Assembly (NCBI GenBank): GCA_027533425.1
Contig: JAPZUD010000003.1
Coordinates: 146,983 to 210,982 of the forward strand
DNA: 64,000 nucleotides
Direction: 5' to 3'
Origin: Beijerinckiaceae bacterium
GTDB lineage: Bacteria > Pseudomonadota > Alphaproteobacteria > Rhizobiales > Beijerinckiaceae
The number at the start of each line of letters is the position of its first letter. The stretch's first letter is position 1. Shown here piece after piece: positions 17,403 to 26,602 of the stretch. The notes beneath the pieces are model-generated. The model did not search any database, was not told the origin of the DNA, and saw nothing but the letters and a program-made list of their open reading frames with translations. The translations under genes and the position numbers were made by a program.

Positions 17403-17419
17403 CGGCATAAAATGCCGCG
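17403..17419. promoter_or_regulatory. Palindromic operator candidate upstream of lrp operon
   Basis: The sequence CGGCATAAAATGCCGCG contains a perfect inverted repeat (CGGCAT, 3-base spacer, ATGCCG). A near-identical copy in the opposite orientation lies at 18964-18980. AT-centred palindromes of about 15 bp are typical Lrp/AsnC sites, so the adjacent regulator is the obvious candidate. Confidence 0.6.
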
Positions 17420-17468
17420 CCTGCAGGCTAGGCCGGAATCGGCCTCGCCAACAACCCCCTGATTGCCC

Positions 17469-18845
17469 TTACCGCGAGGCGGCACGGATCTCCGGCTCGG
17501 CCAGCGTCTCGTCGAGCGTACGCTCCAGCCGGCGGAGCAATTCGCCCATCTCGTCCTCGGTGCAGGACAGGGCGGGCGCAAGCCCGATCGTCCCGTCGGC
17601 GAAAGCGCGGAACAGGATGCCGTTGCGATAGCCATTGGCGAAGAGCCGGTCCGAGAGTTTCAAGGCCGGATCGAACGGCGTTTTGGCAGCCTTGTCGGTC
17701 ACCAGTTCCAGCGCACCGAGCATGCCGCGAGCCCGCGCATCGCCGACCAGCGGATGCGCGGCGAGGCGGCGGAGCCCCGCCTCGAAAAGCTGGCCGACCC
17801 GCTGGCCATTGGCGAGGATGCCGCCCTCATAGAGCCGGATCACCTCGAGCGCGACCGCCGCGCTGACCGGATGGCCGGAATAGGTATAGCCATGGCCGAC
17901 CACCGCATCCGGCGCGGCCCCATCGGCAATGCCGGCATAGACCGCCTCGGAGATCAACACCGCGCCCATTGGCGCATATCCGGCGGTCAGCCCCTTCGCC
18001 ACGGTCATCAGGTCCGGCGAGACGCCTTCGGCCTCGCAGGCAAACATCGGCCCGGTCCGGCCGAACCCGGTGATCACCTCGTCGGCGAGAAACAGGATGT
18101 CGAGTTCGCGCGCCGTCTCGCGCATCGCCTTCAGCCAGCCACGCGGCGGGACGATGACCCCGCCGGAACCCTGCACCGGCTCGCAGAAAAAGGCCGCGAC
18201 ATTCTCCGCGCCGAGTTCCGCCACCTTCGCCCGCAGGGCCGCGACAGAGGACGCGATCACTGCCTCGTCCGAACTGCCTTCCGGGTTGCGATAGGGGTAG
18301 GGCGAGGGAATATGATGCTGGTTGGCATTGGGCAGGTCGAAATTGCGGTGGAAGACCGGCAGCGCCGTCATGCCCGCGCCCATCGAGGACGAGCCGTGAT
18401 AGCCCTTCTGCAGGGCGATGAACTGCTTCTTCGTCGGCTTGCCGATCGCATTGTAGTAATGCGTGATCAGCCGGATCGCGCTGTCGATCGCATCCGAGCC
18501 GCCCTGGCTGAAATAGACGCGGCTGAGCCCTTTCGGCGCGATCTCCGCCAGCTTGGCGGCAAGCCGGATCGCCGGCTCCGAGGCGAAGCCGAAATAGCCG
18601 GTGGCATAGGGCAGCTTGCGCATCTGCTCGGCCGCAGCCTCGACCACGCTTTCATGCCCATAGCCGATGTTCACGCACCACAGCCCGGCAAAGGCATCGA
18701 GCAGGTCACGCCCCTCGGCATCGCGCACGAACATGCCCTTGGCGCTCTGCAGGACGGTCGCGCCCTTCGCCTCATGCGCCCGGTAGGCCGAGACGGGATG
18801 GACGTAGTGTTCGCGGTCAAGCTCGATCAGCGAATTGGCCAGCAT
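17469..18845 (-). CDS. Class III PLP aminotransferase (omega-transaminase / SpuC-like)
   Basis: The 458-residue fold-type I enzyme has YVHPVSAYRAHEAKG and DAFAGLWCVNIGYGH near the N-terminus, YHGSSSMG for cofactor phosphate, the EPVQGSGGVIVPP motif, DEVITGFGRTG with the PLP-ring Asp, and the Schiff-base lysine in TVAKGLTAGYAPMG. It resembles putrescine- or beta-alanine-pyruvate transaminases. It has its own 150-bp upstream region holding a copy of the Lrp-type palindrome. Together with the PuuB-like oxidase and aldehyde dehydrogenases nearby, it points to degradation of diamines or omega-amino acids. Confidence 0.87.
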   Translation of the reverse strand: MLANSLIELDREHYVHPVSAYRAHEAKGATVLQSAKGMFVRDAEGRDLLDAFAGLWCVNIGYGHESVVEAAAEQMRKLPYATGYFGFASEPAIRLAAKLAEIAPKGLSRVYFSQGGSDAIDSAIRLITHYYNAIGKPTKKQFIALQKGYHGSSSMGAGMTALPVFHRNFDLPNANQHHIPSPYPYRNPEGSSDEAVIASSVAALRAKVAELGAENVAAFFCEPVQGSGGVIVPPRGWLKAMRETARELDILFLADEVITGFGRTGPMFACEAEGVSPDLMTVAKGLTAGYAPMGAVLISEAVYAGIADGAAPDAVVGHGYTYSGHPVSAAVALEVIRLYEGGILANGQRVGQLFEAGLRRLAAHPLVGDARARGMLGALELVTDKAAKTPFDPALKLSDRLFANGYRNGILFRAFADGTIGLAPALSCTEDEMGELLRRLERTLDETLAEPEIRAASR

Positions 18846-18963
18846 GGCAACCTCCGGGACAGGGCGCGCTTCCGAGCGCGTCGAGGGAGCCTAGCGGCAG
18901 ATCCCGGTGCAGCCTGTCGAATTGGCCGGCAGCGACGGCCAAGCCTGTCGAAGACAACGGGCC

Positions 18964-18980
18964 CGCAGCATTTTATGCCG
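18964..18980. promoter_or_regulatory. Second copy of the Lrp-type palindrome, upstream of aminotransferase
   Basis: Read on the minus strand the site is CGGCATAAAATGCTGCG, which differs from the copy at 17403-17419 at one of 17 positions. It lies about 120 bases before the aminotransferase ATG, a reasonable place for an activator or repressor. Confidence 0.58.
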
Positions 18981-18995
18981 CGTCCGGCAACCGGC

Positions 18996-19922
18996 TCAGT
19001 AGCCGCGGCTGCGGTCGACCAGACCCGGCAGCGGCCGGCCGGCCTTGTGCGCGGCGATCACCTCCAGCACGAAATCCACCGCCGTTTCCGGGCGGGTCTG
19101 GCTGGCAATATGCGGCGTCATCAGGATGCGCGGATGGTGCCAGAACGGATGGCCCGAAGGCAGCGGCTCGGGATCGGTCACATCGAGGAAGGCGGCGGAG
19201 ATCTGCCCGCTCTCCAGAGCCGCCAGCAGGTCCTCCTGCACGAGATGCGGCCCCCGCCCCGCATTGACGAGCCCGGCTCCCGGAGCCAGCTGCGCGAACA
19301 GCCCGGCATGGAGGAAACCCTTCGTCTCGGCCGTCAGCGGCAGCAGGCAGACCAGGATATCCGTCGCGGCGAGAAAGCCCGGCAGCGCCGCCGCCCCGGC
19401 ATGGCAGGTAATGCCTGGAATGGCCTTCGGGCTGCGGCTCCAGCCGGCAACGGTGAAGCCAAGTGTGGCAAGCCGCCGGCAGCAGGCCTCGCCCAGTTGG
19501 CCAAGACCCAGCACGCCGATCCGGCGGCTGGCGGCCGGGCGCAGCCGGATGGCGGACCAGCGTTCGGCCCGCTGGTCTTCGAGATAGGCCGGCAGGTCGC
19601 GATGCAGCGCCAGCACGGCGAGGGTGACATATTCGACCATTCCCTCCGCAATGCCCGGCTCGAGCATCCGGACGACAGGGATATGAGCGGGAATGGCCGA
19701 GAGGTCGAACTGGTCGACCCCCGCTCCGACCGAGATCACGATTTCCGCATTGGGAAAGCGTTCCAGCATCCTGTCCGGCGGCGTCCAGACCGCGAGATAG
19801 CGGATGGCCCGGGGGTCACCCGCTTCCGGCCAGACGAAACAGGGCAGATCGGGCGCCTTGGCCGCCAGCAGGCGCTGCCATTCCGCACCGCGTACCGGAT
19901 CGGCCTTGTAGAGAACGGCCAT
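18996..19922 (-). CDS. ghrA: D-2-hydroxyacid dehydrogenase, glyoxylate/hydroxypyruvate reductase A-like
   Basis: The 308-residue protein has the NAD(P) motif IGVLGLGQLGEACCRRL, catalytic Arg in LVNAGRGPHLVQEDLL, Glu in DVTDPEPLPSGHPFW and His in ILMTPHIAS, in the order expected for GhrA. GhrA reduces glyoxylate or hydroxypyruvate in the cytoplasm. It is translationally coupled to the preceding GNAT gene (TGATG). It could reduce a 2-oxoacid produced by the nearby dehydrogenase or transaminase. Confidence 0.87.
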   Translation of the reverse strand: MAVLYKADPVRGAEWQRLLAAKAPDLPCFVWPEAGDPRAIRYLAVWTPPDRMLERFPNAEIVISVGAGVDQFDLSAIPAHIPVVRMLEPGIAEGMVEYVTLAVLALHRDLPAYLEDQRAERWSAIRLRPAASRRIGVLGLGQLGEACCRRLATLGFTVAGWSRSPKAIPGITCHAGAAALPGFLAATDILVCLLPLTAETKGFLHAGLFAQLAPGAGLVNAGRGPHLVQEDLLAALESGQISAAFLDVTDPEPLPSGHPFWHHPRILMTPHIASQTRPETAVDFVLEVIAAHKAGRPLPGLVDRSRGY

Positions 19923-20797
19923 CAGCCGATCGCCTGGTTGGCGATCGCAAAGGCGAACATTTCCCCGCGCGGCGCGAGGGGGGCGCCCCGGACCATGGTG
20001 ATGACGGGGCTCACCGGTGCGAGGCCGAGATCGGTCAGCCAGCCCGAAAGCCCGGATTCACCGGGCACATCGATACGAAGGAACATGCCGGCATTCGAGC
20101 CGATCCAATGCGCGATCAGCGCTTTGGCGGAAAGCGTGTCCTGTGCGACGACCGGCCCGATGGCAAAGCCACGGCCGAAGCGGCGATAGAAGGCGAAACC
20201 GATGGTCCGGTCGCCTTCGTCAAGCAGGACGGCGTCGCCATGGGCGATGAGCGCATCAATCACGGCCTCGCGGCGGAAACCGAGGGCCCGGGCATCCAGT
20301 TCGACCAGCCGGTCGCGGTCATTGCGCCCCATCGGGCGGATGCGGCAATTCGGAGCCGGCTGGACCAGCGGCACCTCGAACGCCGCGCCCTGATGCTGCA
20401 CGATGGTGCCGACTGGCTGGAACCCCATCTGCCGGTAGAGAGTCTCGCCGGCCTTGGTCGCGTTGAGCACAAGGCTGGGCGTGGTCATCTGCGCGGTGAT
20501 CGTTTCCATCAGGCTGCGGCCGATGCCGGATCGCTGGATCGTCGGGTCGACAATCACCATGCCGATCCGCGTCTGCGCACCGGCATAGGTCCACCACATC
20601 GCCGTGCCCACAAGCCGGTCGCCGGACCAGGCACTCAGTCCCTGCCCGAGGCTGAAGACAAACTGCCAGTCCTCCAGCCGGTGCGGCCAGCCCACAACCC
20701 GCGACAGGGCGGCGGCGGAAGGAAGGTCTGCCTCCCTCATCGGCAGAACCTCGAACAGGAAAGCGGGCTGCGTTGCGGTCACGTCGGGTTCTCCCAT
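19922..20797 (-). CDS. Tandem GNAT-fold N-acetyltransferase
   Basis: The 291-residue protein has an N-terminal GNAT domain with an acetyl-CoA loop (VDPTIQRSGIGRSLMETI) and MGFQPVGTIVQHQG. A second degenerate GNAT-like half starts around residue 150 (RPMGRNDRDRLVELDARALGFRREAVIDALI) and resembles the C-terminal domain of YitH/Acetyltransf_18 proteins. It is first in a unit with ghrA. The substrate is unknown, but an amine substrate would fit the neighbourhood. Confidence 0.8.
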   Translation of the reverse strand: MGEPDVTATQPAFLFEVLPMREADLPSAAALSRVVGWPHRLEDWQFVFSLGQGLSAWSGDRLVGTAMWWTYAGAQTRIGMVIVDPTIQRSGIGRSLMETITAQMTTPSLVLNATKAGETLYRQMGFQPVGTIVQHQGAAFEVPLVQPAPNCRIRPMGRNDRDRLVELDARALGFRREAVIDALIAHGDAVLLDEGDRTIGFAFYRRFGRGFAIGPVVAQDTLSAKALIAHWIGSNAGMFLRIDVPGESGLSGWLTDLGLAPVSPVITMVRGAPLAPRGEMFAFAIANQAIG

Positions 20798-21075
20798 GGG
20801 CCCTGCAGGGATGCCAATCGTCCTGGTGTGGCCAGAACCGGCATGGGCGTTTCAGCCCTTCTAGTTCTCACGCCGGAACCCTCGGCGCTAGAACGATCTT
20901 GTCGAGCCCGCCATCCGGGCCCCTCCAGCTTTACGGGCAGCCCGACGGAATTTTCTCGCGTTTCTCCGCCCGAGTTCGGTGGTTTCCGCCGGCATGCCCC
21001 CGTTGCCCCCGGCTGCGGACCATGCCGGCGCCGGCTTATCCTGAAGCCTGTCGCTGCGGAATACGGAGATGGCGC
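20798..21075. promoter_or_regulatory. Divergent gap between GNAT gene and aldehyde dehydrogenase
   Basis: This 278-bp gap must contain promoters for both directions. It is less GC-biased around 20860-20960, with ACGGAATTTTCTCG, but I find no convincing operator palindrome and no copy of the GCATTTTATGC motif seen near the aminotransferase. A long in-frame upstream extension of the aldehyde dehydrogenase frame through this gap is not credible as protein. Confidence 0.35.
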
Positions 21076-22554
21076 ATGCCCGGATTTGACCCCGATCGGA
21101 TCGAGATTCCCCTCGGCCATGTCATTGGCGGGGCGCTCCGCGATGCCGCACACGAATGGCTTGACGTCCGGCGCCCTTCGGATGCCCAGGTCTATGCCCG
21201 CTTGCCGGAGGGCGATGCCGCGCTGGTGGATGAGGCCGTGGCGAACAGTGATGCCGCCTTCCGCTCGCCGGGCTGGCGCCGCCTCGCCCCGCGGGACCGG
21301 GCCGCCCTGCTGCGCCGCTGGGCCGATCTCGTCGAGCGCGATGCCGGAGCTCTCGCCCGGCTGGAAGCCCTCGGTTCGACGCGGCCGATCCGCGATGCGC
21401 TGGCCTGGGACATTCCCTACACGGCGGATGTGATCCGCTTTTTCGCCGAACTCTGCGACAAGCATGGCGGCGAGATCGGCGCCACCGCACCCGACCATCT
21501 CGGCCTCATGATCACCGAACCCTATGGCGTGATCGGCGCCATCGCACCGTGGAATTTTCCGCTCGTCATGGCCTGCTGGAAGGTGGCGCCGGCCCTTGCG
21601 GCAGGAAATGCCGTCGTGCTGAAGCCCTCCGAAATGACGCCGTTCAGCGTCAACCTCCTTGCCCTCCTGGCCGTGGAAGCGGGCATCCCGCCGGGCATCT
21701 TCAATGTCGTGCAGGGGCGCGGCCCTGTCGTCGGCGAGGCTTTGTGCAAGCACCCGCTTGTTGCCAAGATCACTTTCACCGGCTCGACCCGCACCGGCGC
21801 CGCGATCATGGAGATCTGCGCCCGCCATGGCACCAAACCGGTGACGCTCGAACTCGGCGGCAAGAGCCCGCAGCTCGTCTTCGACGACGTGACCGACCCG
21901 GACCGCACCGCGGGCATCATCGCCCGCGCCATTGCCGGCAATGCCGGCCAGGTCTGCGTTGCGGGCTCGCGGCTGATCGTGGCCGAACGCCTGAAGGCGC
22001 GCATTACCGGAAAGATCGCCGAGGCCTTTTCCGGGCTGAAGCCGGGTGTGACCTGGGATGCAGACACCACATTGCCGCCGATCATCTCGGAGCCGCAATG
22101 CGCCCGGATCGGCACGCTGGTCGACCGCGCGGCCGCGGAGGGCGGGACAATCCTGGCGGGCGGGTCCCGCCTGCGCAACCCGCAGCACGGGGCCTATTTC
22201 GCCCCGACGCTGATCGAGCCGGCCCATGCCGGCGCGGAAATCGTCCAGGAGGAAGTCTTCGGCCCGGTTCTGACCATCCAGGGCTTCCGCACCGATGACG
22301 AGGCCTTCGAACTGGCCCGCCACCCGGTCTACGGGCTCGCCGCGGGCGTCCACACGCGCGATCTCAACCGGGCCATGCGCGCCCTGCGCGAGATCCGGGC
22401 CGGCACGATCTGGATCAACCGCTATGGCCGCTCGAACGACCATATCCTGCCGACCGGCGGCTTTGGCCAATCCGGTATCGGCAAGGATCTTGGCCGGCAG
22501 GCCTTCGAGGGCAACCAGCGGCTCAAGACCGTGCTCATGGCGCTGGAAGCCTGA
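21076..22554 (+). CDS. NAD-dependent aldehyde dehydrogenase, PuuC/betaine-aldehyde type
   Basis: The 492-residue enzyme has IGAIAPWNFPLVMACWK, FTGSTRTGAAIM, the catalytic Glu in TLELGGKSPQLVFDD and catalytic Cys in NAGQVCVAGSR. The start MPGFDPDR at 21076 is set by GGAG seven bases upstream. The first 40 residues and the SNDHILPTGGFGQSGIGKDLG end match omega-aminoaldehyde dehydrogenases. With the PuuB-like oxidase two genes downstream it could oxidise an aminoaldehyde from polyamine or amine breakdown. Confidence 0.86.
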   Translation: MPGFDPDRIEIPLGHVIGGALRDAAHEWLDVRRPSDAQVYARLPEGDAALVDEAVANSDAAFRSPGWRRLAPRDRAALLRRWADLVERDAGALARLEALGSTRPIRDALAWDIPYTADVIRFFAELCDKHGGEIGATAPDHLGLMITEPYGVIGAIAPWNFPLVMACWKVAPALAAGNAVVLKPSEMTPFSVNLLALLAVEAGIPPGIFNVVQGRGPVVGEALCKHPLVAKITFTGSTRTGAAIMEICARHGTKPVTLELGGKSPQLVFDDVTDPDRTAGIIARAIAGNAGQVCVAGSRLIVAERLKARITGKIAEAFSGLKPGVTWDADTTLPPIISEPQCARIGTLVDRAAAEGGTILAGGSRLRNPQHGAYFAPTLIEPAHAGAEIVQEEVFGPVLTIQGFRTDDEAFELARHPVYGLAAGVHTRDLNRAMRALREIRAGTIWINRYGRSNDHILPTGGFGQSGIGKDLGRQAFEGNQRLKTVLMALEA

Positions 22555-22711
22555 CCTCGATGGCACGGCCCCATGGCACGAAAACTGCCGGCAACCCGGC
22601 CAAATACGGCAGAATCTGCCAGCAGGCCCATGCGAGGCTTTCCCCGTCGCGCTCCGGTTCTGGCAGGCTTGTCAGGCCGGTTCCGGCCCAACGAAGAGAC
22701 GCCAGGGGTTC

Positions 22712-23389
22712 ATGCGGATCATGTCCAGCTTCAGACCGAAATACATCACCTTCGATTGCTACGGCACGCTGACCCGCTTCCGCATGGGAGAGATGGCCCG
22801 CGAGATGTTTGCGGACCGCATTCCTGCAGACAGCATGGATGCCTTCATCCGCGATTTCGCCAGCTACCGGCTGGACGAGATCCTCGGCCCCTGGAAGCCG
22901 TATCGCGACGTGCTGGTCAATGCCATTCTCCGCACCGCAAAACTCTGGGGCATCAAGGCCACGGAAGCCGAGGGCGAAGCCTATTACCTCGCCGTCCCGA
23001 CCTGGGGCCCGCATCCGGATGTCGCGGCCGGCCTCTCGAAGATCGCCGACAAGATCCCGCTGGTCATCCTGTCGAATGCCTCGAACGACCAGATCCATTC
23101 GAATGTCGAGAAGCTCGGCGCGCCCTTCCATCGCGTCTATACCGCGCAGATGGCGCAGGCCTACAAGCCGCGCATGCAGGCCTTCGAATACATGCTCGAC
23201 CAGCTCGGCTGCGCGCCGGAGCATATCCTGCATGTCTCCTCCTCCTACCGGTATGACCTGATGACCGCGCATGACATGCGCTTCGGCATGCGGGCCTTCG
23301 TCAATCGCGGGCATGAGCCGCTGACCCCCTATTACGGGGCGGTGGAAATCCCCGATATCGGCGGCCTGCCGGGCCTCGTCGGCCTCTGA
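22712..23389 (+). CDS. HAD-superfamily hydrolase, haloacid dehalogenase type II-like
   Basis: The 225-residue protein has motif I ITFDCYGTLTRF, motif II VILSNASNDQIHSNV, and AYKPRMQAFEYMLDQLGC followed by HVSSSYRYDLMTAHDM, as in type II 2-haloacid dehalogenases. The lysine in AYKP and the acidic motif IV are present. ATG 22712 and 22721 are both possible starts. It is the second HAD gene in this catabolic region (compare 15590-16297), and both sit next to an aldehyde dehydrogenase, so a shared pathway step is likely. Confidence 0.8.
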   Translation: MRIMSSFRPKYITFDCYGTLTRFRMGEMAREMFADRIPADSMDAFIRDFASYRLDEILGPWKPYRDVLVNAILRTAKLWGIKATEAEGEAYYLAVPTWGPHPDVAAGLSKIADKIPLVILSNASNDQIHSNVEKLGAPFHRVYTAQMAQAYKPRMQAFEYMLDQLGCAPEHILHVSSSYRYDLMTAHDMRFGMRAFVNRGHEPLTPYYGAVEIPDIGGLPGLVGL

Positions 23390-23435
23390 GACATTGCGGC
23401 ATGGCCCCGGAATTCAGACAGAAGGAACCCGTTGG

Positions 23436-24710
23436 ATGAAACTGGACTCCTACTGGCTGGAAACAGCGCCGCCCTTCACCGGAGCCTCTCCCCTTCCGGT
23501 GGAGGGCCGCGCTGACATCGTGGTGGTCGGGGGCGGGTTCACCGGCCTCTCGGCCGCCCGGACCCTCGCCCGGAAGGGCGTCGATGTCGTGGTGCTCGAA
23601 GCCGGGCGCGTAGCCGCGGAGGCCTCGGGCCGCAATGGCGGGCATTGCAACAATGGCCTCGCCCATGATTACGGCAGCGTGAAAGCCCGGTTCGGGCTCG
23701 AACGGGCGCAGGAAATGTACCGCGCCTTCGATTCCGGCGTGGATCTCGTCGAGCGGATTGTCGCCGAGGAAGAAATCGACTGCGATTTCATCCGCTCGGG
23801 CAAGCTGAAACTCGCCGCCAAGCCGGAGCATTTCGACAAGATGCGGAAGGCGCAGGAACTCCTCGCCCGCGATGTCGATGCCGATACGGCCGTGATCGAG
23901 CCGGGCGATCTGCGCGACGAAGTCGGCACGGATCGCTATGCCGGCGGGCTGCTCTACCGACGTTCGGCGATGATGCATATGGGCCGGTTCGGTGTCGGGC
24001 TGGCTCAGGCTGCTGCCCGGGCCGGTGCCCGGATCCACGAGAAGGCCGCGGTCACCGCGATCACGCGGGAGGCCGGCGGCTTCCGCCTCACGACGGCGCG
24101 GGGCGAGATCCGCGCGAAGGAGGTCCTCCTCGCGACGGGCGCCTGCCAGAACGGGCCGTTCGGCTGGTTCCGCCGCCGCATCGTGCCGGTCGGCAGCTTC
24201 ATCATCGTGACCGAGCCCCTCGGCGAGAACCGGGCCCGCGCGATCATGCCCGGCCGGCGCACCTGCACCACCTCGCAGAATATCGGGAACTACTTCCGCC
24301 TCACCGCCGATAATCGCCTGATCTTCGGCGGCCGCGCCCGGTTCGCCATGTCGAACCCGACCTCCGACCGCAAGAGCGGCGAGATCCTGATCCGCGGGCT
24401 GGCCGAGGTGTTTCCGCAGCTCGGACCCTGCCGGATCGACTATTGCTGGGGCGGCCTCGTCGACATGACGCAGGATCGCCTGCCCCGCGCCGGCACGCGG
24501 GACGGGGTGCATTTCGCGATGGGCTATTCCGGCCATGGCGTCCAGATGTCGACCTATATGGGCGACGTGATGGCCCGCCGCATGACCGGCGAGGATGTCG
24601 CCAATCCCTGGCGGGACCTGCCCTGGCCAGCGGTGCCTTTCCATTTCGGCAAGCCCTGGTTCCTGCCCTTCGTGGGCCTCTATTACCGCTACCGCGACCG
24701 GGTTTCCTGA
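23436..24710 (+). CDS. FAD-dependent oxidoreductase, PuuB/OrdL (gamma-glutamylputrescine oxidase) family
   Basis: The 424-residue protein starts MKLDSYWLETAPPFTGA and has VVVGGGFTGLSAARTLARKG, EASGRNGGHCNNG, and a C-terminal HFAMGYSGHGVQMSTYMGDVMA motif, all characteristic of the PuuB/OrdL group. In Escherichia coli PuuB oxidises gamma-glutamylputrescine. No gamma-glutamyl-putrescine synthetase is in this window, so the real substrate may be another amine. AAGGAA precedes the start. The gene ends 203 bases before the transporter operon. Confidence 0.85.
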   Translation: MKLDSYWLETAPPFTGASPLPVEGRADIVVVGGGFTGLSAARTLARKGVDVVVLEAGRVAAEASGRNGGHCNNGLAHDYGSVKARFGLERAQEMYRAFDSGVDLVERIVAEEEIDCDFIRSGKLKLAAKPEHFDKMRKAQELLARDVDADTAVIEPGDLRDEVGTDRYAGGLLYRRSAMMHMGRFGVGLAQAAARAGARIHEKAAVTAITREAGGFRLTTARGEIRAKEVLLATGACQNGPFGWFRRRIVPVGSFIIVTEPLGENRARAIMPGRRTCTTSQNIGNYFRLTADNRLIFGGRARFAMSNPTSDRKSGEILIRGLAEVFPQLGPCRIDYCWGGLVDMTQDRLPRAGTRDGVHFAMGYSGHGVQMSTYMGDVMARRMTGEDVANPWRDLPWPAVPFHFGKPWFLPFVGLYYRYRDRVS

Positions 24711-24913
24711 TGCGCTTAGATTTAACGTTTTAAAACAATGCGTTGACGTGCGTTTGAGACCCGGGGAATCCCGACAAGAACGTCCTATCCGGACCCTGCT
24801 CGCGCAATAGTCTGGAAAGAGCCGGAACGCTTGGCGGGAGGGTGTTTAGGGCCGGAACGGCGCGGCACGCGACCGCCCGGCTTCATCAGGTCGACAAGAA
24901 GGGGAGACCAACC
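24711..24913 (+). promoter_or_regulatory. Leader and promoter region of the ABC importer operon
   Basis: The gap holds an AT-rich dyad TTTAACGTTTTAAA at 24721-24734 and a TTGACG element at 24743 that could be a -35 box; no clear -10 hexamer is placed 17 bases beyond it. The ribosome site AAGGGGAG precedes ATG 24914. A regulator of this unit is not evident. Confidence 0.4.
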
Positions 24914-26539
24914 ATGAGCGTGAACGACAAGGACATCCTTGGAATGCTGAACATGTCGGAGCAGGACCGCCTGATGCGGGCGCTGCGTTCCGGCGCCTCG
25001 CGGCGCGATCTGCTCGGGATGATGAGCGCCCTCGGCATCGGCGCCGCCCTGGGCGGGACGCTGATCGGCTCGGCCGGCTCGGCCCTGGCCCAGACGCCGA
25101 AAAAGGGCGGCAAGATCCGCGTCGCGGGCTTCGGCACCTCGACCGCCGACACGCTCGACCCGGCCAAGCAGAGCTACTCGACCGATTATTGCCGCTGCAC
25201 GATGTTCTATAACGGCCTGACCGAGCTCGATGACCGGCTGAACCCGAAGCTTGCTCTCGCCGAATCCATCGAGAATGACAAGGCCACGATCTGGACCATC
25301 AAGCTGCGCAAGGGCGTGCAGTTCCATGACGGCAAGGAGCTGAAGGCCGAGGATGTGGTCTTCTCGCTGAAGCGCCACCATGATCCCGCCGTCGGCACCA
25401 AGGCCAAGGCGCTTGCCGACCAGATGACCGAGATTGTCGCGACCGGCACCCATGAGGTGAAAATCACGCTGAAGGGCCCGAATGCCGACTTCCCGGTCGT
25501 GCTCGGCACCTATCACTTCATGATCGCCCCCGCCGGCACCACCGACTTCAACAAGGGCATCGGCACCGGACCCTACAAGTGCAAGGAATTCACCCCCGGG
25601 GTCCGCTCGATCGCGGTCCGGAACGAGAATTACTGGCGCCAGGGTGGCGGCCCCTATCTCGACGAGATCGAGTTTTTCGGCATTCCGGATGTCGGCGCCC
25701 GCGTCAACGCGCTGCTGGCCGGCGACGTGCAGCTCATCGGCAACGTCAACCCGACTTCCGCCAAGCTGATCCTGAGCGGCAAGGGCTTCAACATCATGGA
25801 GACCAAGTCGGGCAACTACACCGACCTCGTGATGAGGCTGGACCAGGCGCCGGGCAACAACCCGGATTTCGTGCTCGGCATGAAGATGCTGATGAACCGC
25901 GACCTCATCCGCCGGAACATCTTCCAGGGCTATGCGGAAGTGGCGAATGACCAGCCGATCCCGCCGATGAACCGCTATTACGCGGCCGACATCCCGCAGC
26001 GGAAATACGATCCGGACCAGGCCAAGTTCCTGCTCAACAAGGCCGGCGTCATCGGCTCGACCATTCCCGTCGTCACCTCCCCCGCCGCGACCGGCTCGGT
26101 CGAGATGGGACTCCTGCTCCAGCAGGCGGCGCAGCAGGCGGGGCTCAAGATCGACCTCCGGCAGGTTCCCGCCGATGGCTACTGGTCGAATTACTGGATG
26201 AAGGTTCCGGTCGGCTACGGCAACATCAACCCGCGCCCGACGGCGGATATCCTGTTCAGCCTGTTCTTCGCCTCCACCGCCTCGTGGAACGAATCCGGCT
26301 GGAAGGATCCGAAATTCGACCAGCTCCTGCTGGCCGCGCGCGCCGAGACCGACGAGGCCAAGCGCAAGCAGATGTATACCGACATGCAGGTGATGATCCA
26401 CCAGAACTCGGGCATCGGCATCCCGGTCTTCATCAGCGGCCTAGACGCGCATTCGGAAAAGCTCAAGGGCCTGCGTCCGATGGGCACCGGCTCGCTTATG
26501 GGCTACGCTTTCGCCGAGCATGTCTGGCTCGACGCGTAA
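24914..26539 (+). CDS. ABC importer substrate-binding protein, family 5 (peptide/opine), Tat-exported
   Basis: The 541-residue protein has a long N-region followed by a twin-arginine signal (SRRDLLGMMSALGIGAAL...SALAQ). The mature part has the family 5 features AESIENDKATIWTIKLRKGVQFHDGKELKAEDVVFSLKRH and GTGPYKCKEFTPG. Family 5 binds di/oligopeptides, opines, nickel or glycosides. In this setting, an amine-containing or peptide-like substrate for the neighbouring oxidases is likely. The distal permease genes follow after a strong hairpin. Confidence 0.88.
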   Translation: MSVNDKDILGMLNMSEQDRLMRALRSGASRRDLLGMMSALGIGAALGGTLIGSAGSALAQTPKKGGKIRVAGFGTSTADTLDPAKQSYSTDYCRCTMFYNGLTELDDRLNPKLALAESIENDKATIWTIKLRKGVQFHDGKELKAEDVVFSLKRHHDPAVGTKAKALADQMTEIVATGTHEVKITLKGPNADFPVVLGTYHFMIAPAGTTDFNKGIGTGPYKCKEFTPGVRSIAVRNENYWRQGGGPYLDEIEFFGIPDVGARVNALLAGDVQLIGNVNPTSAKLILSGKGFNIMETKSGNYTDLVMRLDQAPGNNPDFVLGMKMLMNRDLIRRNIFQGYAEVANDQPIPPMNRYYAADIPQRKYDPDQAKFLLNKAGVIGSTIPVVTSPAATGSVEMGLLLQQAAQQAGLKIDLRQVPADGYWSNYWMKVPVGYGNINPRPTADILFSLFFASTASWNESGWKDPKFDQLLLAARAETDEAKRKQMYTDMQVMIHQNSGIGIPVFISGLDAHSEKLKGLRPMGTGSLMGYAFAEHVWLDA

Positions 26540-26558
26540 CGCGAGCCACTCCCCCCAG

Positions 26559-26583
26559 GGGCTGCCCTTCCGCAGGGCAGCCC
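26559..26583 (+). other. Intercistronic stem-loop after the binding-protein gene
   Basis: GGGCTGCCCT and AGGGCAGCCC form a perfect 10-bp stem with a five-base loop between the binding-protein stop and the permease start. No T-run follows, so it is probably an mRNA-stabilising or attenuating structure of the kind that raises binding protein over permease, not a full terminator. Confidence 0.6.
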
Positions 26584-26602
26584 GAGCCCGGGAAACCCTG
26601 GA

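Noticed and set aside
17463..20189. 908-codon plus-strand open frame across the aminotransferase and ghrA genes
   Set aside because: It spans two well-defined minus-strand enzymes and reads as Arg/Gly-rich antisense, a by-product of high GC.
20773..21075. N-terminal extension of the aldehyde dehydrogenase by 101 codons
   Set aside because: The extension has no homology-like features and overlaps the divergent promoter; ATG 21076 has a proper ribosome site.
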